Below are positions 57,840 to 64,000 of a stretch of 64,000 bases of DNA, one piece after another. Origin of the DNA: Taenia hydatigena (lineage: Eukaryota > Platyhelminthes > Cestoda > Cyclophyllidea > Taeniidae); contig JADWOT020000001.1 in NCBI GenBank assembly GCA_036345935.2, positions 34,639,412 through 34,703,411 of the forward strand, written 5' to 3'. Position 1 is the stretch's first letter, and each line of letters opens with the position of its first letter. Position numbers and translations under genes: made by a program. The notes under the pieces were generated by a model that was given only the letters and a program-made list of their open reading frames with translations, did not search any database and was not told the origin of the DNA.

Positions 57840-59320
57840 TCACAGTCATTTAGATATTCTCGCAGCGACTTCTTCCTGGATGAACGCCGACCCATCTACT
57901 GAGAGAAGTAATGATAAGTCGCCTACGTAAATTTGAGGCTAACGAGCAAATCAGCCGGCCAAGTTATTCCATTGAAGACATGATCATTCGACCCTGGACT
58001 GCACGAATACCAGTTTGACCGTGTGCCTACCTCTAATATCACTTAGTTTGGTCCCAGCTACTACATTGGCATCAAGCAGTCTAAGACACCTGTCAAATGA
58101 TACTCAAAACCACGCATTTAATATATTTGAACGATGTATTTATGTGATGTTTGAGCCACCAGATAAGACATTGATAATTCAGACATACGGACGAAACACA
58201 GGATTATTGACAGACGTGAAATAAGAAACGGAATGCAGTCTATTCACATCCCGCTAGGTTCATTGATGGTATCGTCGCGCGTTTTGAGTTACAGTAGACT
58301 TTAAACGCTCTTCAGTGACGTACGAGGAGGTAGAAATGGCTTATTAGCGTCTTCATTGTTGTGAGGTGGAGCACGGATGTCATGCGCATTTTTCTTGGAG
58401 AGACACCTAGCAGGAGGAGAATGGTGATGGCATCGATAGAAAAATCTAGAGGGTCGAGGCATTAGGAGTGCCTGCAATTCTACCGAATTGCAAGTCTGCT
58501 GACAACCACTCGAAGGTCAAGAGCAATCAGTTACTGGTCGGATTGACCACCGTATCAATCACCAATGGCCACAGATCTGCATCTTTACTTCAGCGATATT
58601 TCAAGTGAGTAGGTTGTGCAAGCACTGCTTCTTTTTGACTGAAACATCATCTTGCGGACGCCACAGTGGCAAAGAAATAGCTTCCAGGCAGAGCGAGCTG
58701 TTACAGTGTGTGAAATTCTGGCTGCAAATTCAGGCGATTAGTAAGGAACGTAAATTTCTTGGAGGTTGAGATTAAATGAAGAAACACAGTCCACCTCACC
58801 GGCTCACTATGAAATGAGGATAGAGCTTCTTTCTCGCAGACTTTAACATCTGCATTGTCTGAAGTACATCTTGCAATAAAAGACTATGCAGTAGCCAGTA
58901 AACTGGCTGACGCTGGTAGTGTTGCTTGAGAGCAATCTGGACCTCGACAGCCGGCTTTATCGTGTTGCACTGCTATTTCTGATCCCACGTAAAAGAGCTG
59001 TGGAAAGATCCATTATTTAGAGCAGAGAGGCATGGAGGCCACTTGGGCACTGATCCTCATTTCATCGTGACCTGGTGTGGTCAGCGAAGTCTATTCTTTC
59101 TCCGCTGCTAGATTGTGTTTCTTCATTTAGTCTCAACCTTTAAGAAATTTACTGCAATGCATCACACGTTCCTCACTAATCTTCTACCCCTGGCTTCCAC
59201 TTCCTTGCAACAAGTAGAGTGAGAGTAGGTAGGTGGTGAACTAAGCAGAGTGTTGAGTGTTATGCTAATTCAGTTTCGTAAACCTCTTTCTTACTTCCAT
59301 TATTTAGCTTTGACTCAATC
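57840..59320. other. No gene recognised
   Basis: A plus-strand frame at 58015-58224 and a small block shared with 40.8 kb are the only features seen; neither is supported as a gene. Confidence 0.35.
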
Positions 59321-59329
59321 ACCAAGACA

Positions 59330-60255
59330 TTAAGTGGGTGGAAGAGGAAGAAAAGAGATGAAAGGATGATGCACGAGTAGCATGTGGATAGATGGGTAGA
59401 TGGATGACCGGTTGAAAGAAGGTCCACGTAAATGAAAGGGTAAGTCGGCCAAAGAACGCATGCTTTGTAAACCTTTGAAAATGTTTGTTGGGTATATGAT
59501 AGCAGCCGAGGTGGCTGAGTGCAGATGATCAACTTCGCCCCGGATCAAATGTGTCCCCCACAAAAGTTGGATTCGGCTAATTAGCTAGACCCAAATTCTC
59601 CTGTGAATGGACGTGCACAATATGGATGTAGGGTAAACCGTTCTGCTCTGCGTACTGTCAGGGGCATCCAAAGCGGCGAGGAGTTTGTTTGGTTGGTAGC
59701 AGCCATCCGTGGTCGATTTCCTAACATGCTGCAATAGGTCCGGCGTTCATCCCTTCCGACTTAGCCGTCGGAACGAGTAGCTTGGGTACAGGTAAACGGC
59801 TTTGCCAATGCTAGTTCATTGAATAACGAGGTAGCTTGATGAGGACGAAGGACGTAAGAGAAGGCCTGGTGCTGTCAATATTTCGAGGAGGCGGATGCAT
59901 ACACGCACGTAGCCCTGCTGATCAGAATGGACAGATCAACCAACGCACCAATGGATGCAGATCACCAGCCGTGTCGTCACGTTGGCACATTCGCCATATT
60001 TATACGCTGGACTAAGTAGTTCTCAATGTTGGACGAGGAGCATTCAACGAATACGCTTCTCCATAAGGAACTGTCGTCAGCTACCTTTGAGGAAGAGAAC
60101 TCGCCCTGCCTGCTCTCACTCTATCGTTTAAAAAGGAGAGAAGTCCAGCATGTCACACTACTTAAGGATTTGTTAAAGGACGGGAGTAAACAAAGGACTA
60201 CAATCTAGCTACTCCAATTGCGAGTAGCGTAAGCCCTACTGCCCATCTAAGTTGG
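59330..60255 (+). repeat. Long dispersed repeat, family R1 copy 3
   Basis: Direct copy of 56240-57200, offset by about 3.1 kb, giving a local near-tandem duplication. It ends shortly after gcgtaagccctactgccc, where copies 1 and 2 continue for another 600 bp. Confidence 0.75.
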
Positions 60256-61119
60256 CAAAGAAGGACATTCGTGTGATAAGCTCAGCGGATTACCGACTTC
60301 TCACCCACCTACCTGCCTATCTGCGTTGGGTACACTATCCACCCACGAATAAAGACTATCATCCTGCGCTGATCTTAATTATGCATCGACTGAGGCTTCT
60401 GGTGATGGACGTGTCCTGATGGATGTCTCAGAGAGAGAGAAATTGCGAGGAGTTTTACTTTTCGGCTTTTGGTTTGTAGATGTCGATGAAACTGACCCAC
60501 ACGCGATCTCTTGGCATGTCTGATAATGTAGGGTCACCAAAACGGATTCCAAGGAGGAACTCGACACACGCCATCTGCATTTCCCTTACCACCAATGCTT
60601 GTACCATTACCTTCTACCTGGTTCTGCTGACATAAAGGTTGAAAAAAAGGTGTTGACGTAATAACAGCTCTGTTTGCATCATGCAATCATGCCACAGGGT
60701 GTGGCGAAGAAAGAGAGCACAAAAAGAGGAGATCGACTCCTAATCATGGAAACAGCCTTGTGACTTTACATGCACCAACTTCATTTGAAGCGCCTTAGTG
60801 ACCTTACAAAGCATTAGGCAAGGGATTTTTTGCCTTAAAGCTTTTAAGTTAGATGGGAGGAATAAAAAACGTGATTACTGTATTTAGTCAGCTAACACTG
60901 ATATAATTAGGCGAAGGAGCAAGTAGCCTTGCAAATGAAGGCGATATTTTCAACTCATTGTTTTATAGGGAAGCACTTCCCAACAGCTACCACACGAGGA
61001 AGAAGGACAGGTAGCACTTTACTAAATGGAACAACTGTCAATGTGATTGATGCTCAAATCAGGAAGTAATTGAGAAGTTAGCTAATGTGCCACTGCGTCT
61101 ACGTGTAGTTGGATGTGCA

Positions 61120-61346
61120 TGTAATACTTATATTCTCTAAGTGTGCGTTGTACGCCAGAGGCGGGAACACAATTTGAACCTCGTAGCGGAGCAGCGTGGA
61201 GACTCGCTGGAGCGTGACACTTCCCTGGCCTTAACCCCACATCTCGCTTTGCTGCATAAATATCACCCTCTATATTAAAGATGTCAAAGCATTCGCAGAC
61301 TTCTACCAACAAGGGTGACCAGAAAAGAGAGGAGGAACCCTCTACA
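61120..61346. mobile_element. Solo LTR-like insertion, 227 bp, 5-bp target duplication
   Basis: The element begins TGTAATACTT and ends CCCTCTACA, fitting the TG...CA rule for long terminal repeats. It is flanked by identical GTGCA at 61115-61119 and 61347-61351. The paralogous segment at 15.43 kb has a single gtgca and no insert, so the empty site is visible. Inside are a TATA-like ataaata (61257-61263) and an attaaa word near 61275. There is no internal coding region, so it is a solo LTR or another short element of LTR type (for example left by LTR-LTR recombination). Family not assigned; orientation not determined. Confidence 0.75.
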
Positions 61347-61831
61347 GTGCAGGCATCGCAACCCAAAATTGCCATCTGAAAACGTAGCGTACATTCCACC
61401 ATCCAAGTAGATGTAAAGCAAGATTTTGTACAAACACACATCTTTTGTGAAGATGATAGACACCTGCAAGACAATGTGAGTGAGGTCAGTCCAATACGCC
61501 AATTGAGCAACTCGTCTACTCGCTTTGAATATGAACTTTGCTATAAAACACATGCTTAAAGTAGACTAAAGCGTACAACTGAAACACAAAATGACATCGA
61601 TCACTGTTATTTGAACTACCTTTACGATTTGCTGACAAACTTTACAACATCTCTACTGAGCATTTATTTTGCTGACACAAATTGCAAATGGCTGTTAGTT
61701 CGTTTGCTACCTGAATTATACGCAAAAGTCGAAACTGTTAGTATCTGTCGTAATTATGGTCTCATCAAGAATACATAAAAATTTGAAGCTTGTTTGTTTT
61801 ACCGGACGAATTTTGAACTGATTAGCCAGGC

Positions 61832-61910
61832 TTGTGCGCGGCTTGCGTAAGTGGTGCGCGTTTTCGGTGATAATTTTTCTGGATTAATGCGCCTTTATCC
61901 GCTGCCAAAA
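61832..61910 (+). promoter_or_regulatory. Second copy of the conserved 79-bp island
   Basis: Nearly identical to 15944-16022 within a duplication whose flanks have drifted. After the island the sequence diverges (aaatagctc) and the donor-like gtaagt seen at 16035 is absent, so if the island is a 5' exon this copy is not spliced in the same way. Confidence 0.35.
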
Positions 61911-62029
61911 AAATAGCTCACGATATTGTTGCTAAATATTGGTTGTCAGGAATCTAAAAGATCTTGTTTGCTTCACTCTTGCTGGATTACTTGTGTTGGC
62001 GGCATTTGTTTGTGACATGCCTTTTCATT

Positions 62030-63220
62030 CTTTTTTCATCGAAATGGTGGCGCTTCCCTCTTCTACTCTGCTATACGCCTTTCGTTAGCCTTGTAATCAA
62101 ATGCGAGACGACATCCTCCAAATTATCTCAAGAGGCACAGCAATGGGTCATGAGCCGTAGTTGGTTGTAGTCTTTAGAACTAGATTTGCTTTAATCGCAT
62201 CTGCTAGGTAAAAGAAGTGACCAACAGTGGTGGCAGTCAAGGAGTGGGCTTTACGCGCAACGCCAGTCAGCATGTCCGCCTAACAATAGTCTCGAACAAA
62301 GAGGCAGCGTCAAACTGGCTGATGAAACAATTAGATGATTGCGTTCTCACATTTTGTTACCTTACCGCTTTCAGAGTTGCCATTGATACGGGTACCTTTG
62401 CCACTGCTTGAAATAGGTATTGGGGAGGATCTTTTGAGTTGCGTTCCTCCTCATCCCCTTTATCCAGATAAATTCCACCACAGGTCCCATGGTCCTGAAA
62501 TAGTAGCGTTTTACTGCCGCGCCTCTTTGGCCATCATGAAGAACCTACGTGAAGGAAACGATTGTCAACCATAGAAGGCATCTAATTTCGATGTAAATTG
62601 GTCCTACTTGCAACATTTCAGTAGTGCATGTGCCTGCTTCTAACGTCTGCCGAATGGAGTACACGGGAAAGCCGCGCACATACCACCGCGTGAGAAAACG
62701 CCTGCTTACCACTAAAGTGCGTTTATGCTTCTTCGTCTGTAGGCGATTTGAGTGCTGGAAGCATGTGGCGACAATGTGAAGGCTGTAATCAACATGGCCT
62801 TTTCGAATCCTGCTCCATCTGACTGCTTGACGAGAAGTGCAAAGAAAACATAATCAAATCGTGATTCCAGTTGCTATGAATTGGTTGCCTGTGTTAGCCT
62901 CATAGAAGAGTCTACTGCTGTGCGTTGCTGCTCCTATTCTCCTCTTATTTAAAATAGTCGGTTAACGAGGTAGTTGAGTAGATGAACGGGTGGAGCATAA
63001 AAGCTAACGAGTACTCAACAGAGCGTTTTAAATGTAAGCTCCATTGAGTGCTTAGATGGTAGCTGGGAGCATAGGTTTCAATTTAAAATAATTGAGCAAC
63101 TATGTGGCCGAATAAAATAATAGGAACTAGTTAGTGCATTAAAGATCGGGGGACTGAGTGGCTGGGAGCCAGACTTCCTAAAGAGGGGAATGTCTGAGTG
63201 AACAATTCGCTACTCTCTTT
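62030..63220 (+). repeat. Long dispersed repeat, family R2 copy 2
   Basis: Collinear with 9680-11000. Landmarks are atggtggcgctt, tcaatgggtcatgagcc-like, gctaggtaaaagaagtgacc, gtgaaggaaacgattgtcaa, ccactaaagtgcgtttatgc and gatggtagctgggagcatag. It is directly preceded by the R3 copy, whereas at 9.7 kb it is not. Confidence 0.75.
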
Positions 63221-63229
63221 CTCTTGTTG

Positions 63230-63840
63230 CGCACTGCTTCTCACAGTCTAGCTACTTCACCCACGAGTCGCCCACACACATGTCTTCCCATGCAAGCAAA
63301 CAAACGAACTGACTAAATGATGAGTAGGCGTAGCAACACGTCTTGTAGACAAAATCGCTGTCCGACGTCATCATAACGTCACCGAAATGTTAAAAGTGCC
63401 ATATGACTGGCTCATCGACCGTCAAGACTATGAAATTGCCCTATTGCAGATAAATTGTCTATGTCCGACAAATCAAACGGACATACGTAGAAGTGGTGCT
63501 CGTCTACGTCAACTTTAAACATTAAATTATGATCTGTTGCGTCCAAACTTGACCCATAATTAAATAGAAGGCTATATATTCGCAACTCTCTCTCACCTGT
63601 CTTAAGAAACGCGCATGGCTGTCCATAGAGGGGTGGCAAATCCCACTCAACCAATACAATTACGGTCAACTCGCGCAGGAGGTCAAAGAGGATCCACTAA
63701 TCATAACTCATGACAATGAAGTCAACATTCAGCTGTCATTTTCTGAAGGACATTTTGCATTGGAAGGAGGTTTGATAATCACAGACCTCGGCAACCAGTG
63801 GTTCGGTTATCAAGAACACTGAAAGCATGTACATTAGTTG
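63230..63840 (+). repeat. Segmental duplicate of 42650-43300 with conserved frame
   Basis: Aligns with the 42.65-kb segment. From 63568 (after TAG at 63565) to TGA at 63820-63822 one frame is open for 84 codons without an ATG near its start. It contains RAWLSIEGW, then LAQEVKEDPLIITHDNEVNI and a Gly/Leu-rich end. The 43-kb copy reads HTWLSMEEW and AQEVKEHSLITP in the same register, with a length difference divisible by three. This may be the remnant of a duplicated exon; the opposite strand (63412-63669) is also open, so the coding strand is unsettled. Confidence 0.45.
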
Positions 63841-64000
63841 CGCAAACTGAAATCTTGTGACTTGTGGCTGCAATTTTGTCTTGCATGTGCATTGTTAGCA
63901 CTTTTTTATGCTGCAAAGCTAATGCTGTGCGGAGCAGCTATTGAAATGTCTGGAGGGCAATTGGGCATCAGTTATTTGTGAGAAAGGGAGTGTTTGTTTA

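Larger units (their letters stand above)
60980..61920 (+). repeat. Dispersed repeat, family R3 copy with LTR insertion
   Basis: Collinear with 15260-16025 apart from the 227-bp insertion at 61120-61346. The right end repeats the conserved island at 61832-61910. Confidence 0.8.

Noticed and set aside
61082..61510. 142-codon minus-strand frame
   Set aside because: It runs through the 227-bp solo LTR and both of its flanks; the paralogous empty-site copy does not preserve it.
1..64000. Recognisable transposase, reverse transcriptase, integrase or tRNA genes
   Set aside because: I looked for long frames with catalytic motifs and for tRNA-like box sequences and saw none convincing; a profile search could still find degraded remnants.

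Overview
The window looks like repeat-rich, gene-poor nuclear DNA of a metazoan. There are no bacterial-style operons. Coding signal exists only as short exons bounded by GT...AG signals with very short introns (41, 45 and 62 bp), and most of the sequence is a mosaic of old, diverged duplications plus microsatellites. Tiny introns, moderate GC and a high load of old repeats would fit a flatworm (cestode or trematode), but I recognise no gene that proves this, so the taxon is an inference. No rRNA, tRNA, CRISPR array or complete transposon ORF was recognised.

Layout. 1-13.4 kb and 38-64 kb are mainly dispersed duplicated segments, with partner copies both within and between these two flanks, mostly direct and some inverted. 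About 8.4-14.6 kb holds three relatives of one unknown membrane-protein gene: an intron-containing minus-strand copy (14.03-14.65 kb), an intron-containing decayed copy (12.45-12.8 kb, +) and an intronless copy (8.38-8.77 kb, +). 15.9-20.2 kb carries a decayed multi-exon plus-strand gene (copy A), beginning at a strongly conserved 79-bp island.

The main structure is a large imperfect inverted repeat: left arm 25371-29803, right arm 33548-37921, spacer 29804-33547. The arms are nearly identical by eye. Each carries another copy of the multi-exon gene seen at 16-20 kb. Left-arm copy B has open candidate exons from 26.27 kb to a terminal exon whose stop codon lies just past the arm edge. Right-arm copy C (minus strand) has a one-base deletion in its penultimate exon and is cut off inside its last exon at the inner palindrome edge. 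The single-copy spacer encodes, on the minus strand, three phase-compatible exons of a membrane-anchored, cysteine-containing protein that I cannot name.

At 61120-61346 a 227-bp TG...CA element with a perfect 5-bp target duplication interrupts a duplicated segment whose paralogue at 15.4 kb preserves the empty site; it is best read as a solo LTR.

All identities, exon joins and repeat boundaries were read by eye. Protein functions are left open wherever no family was recognised.
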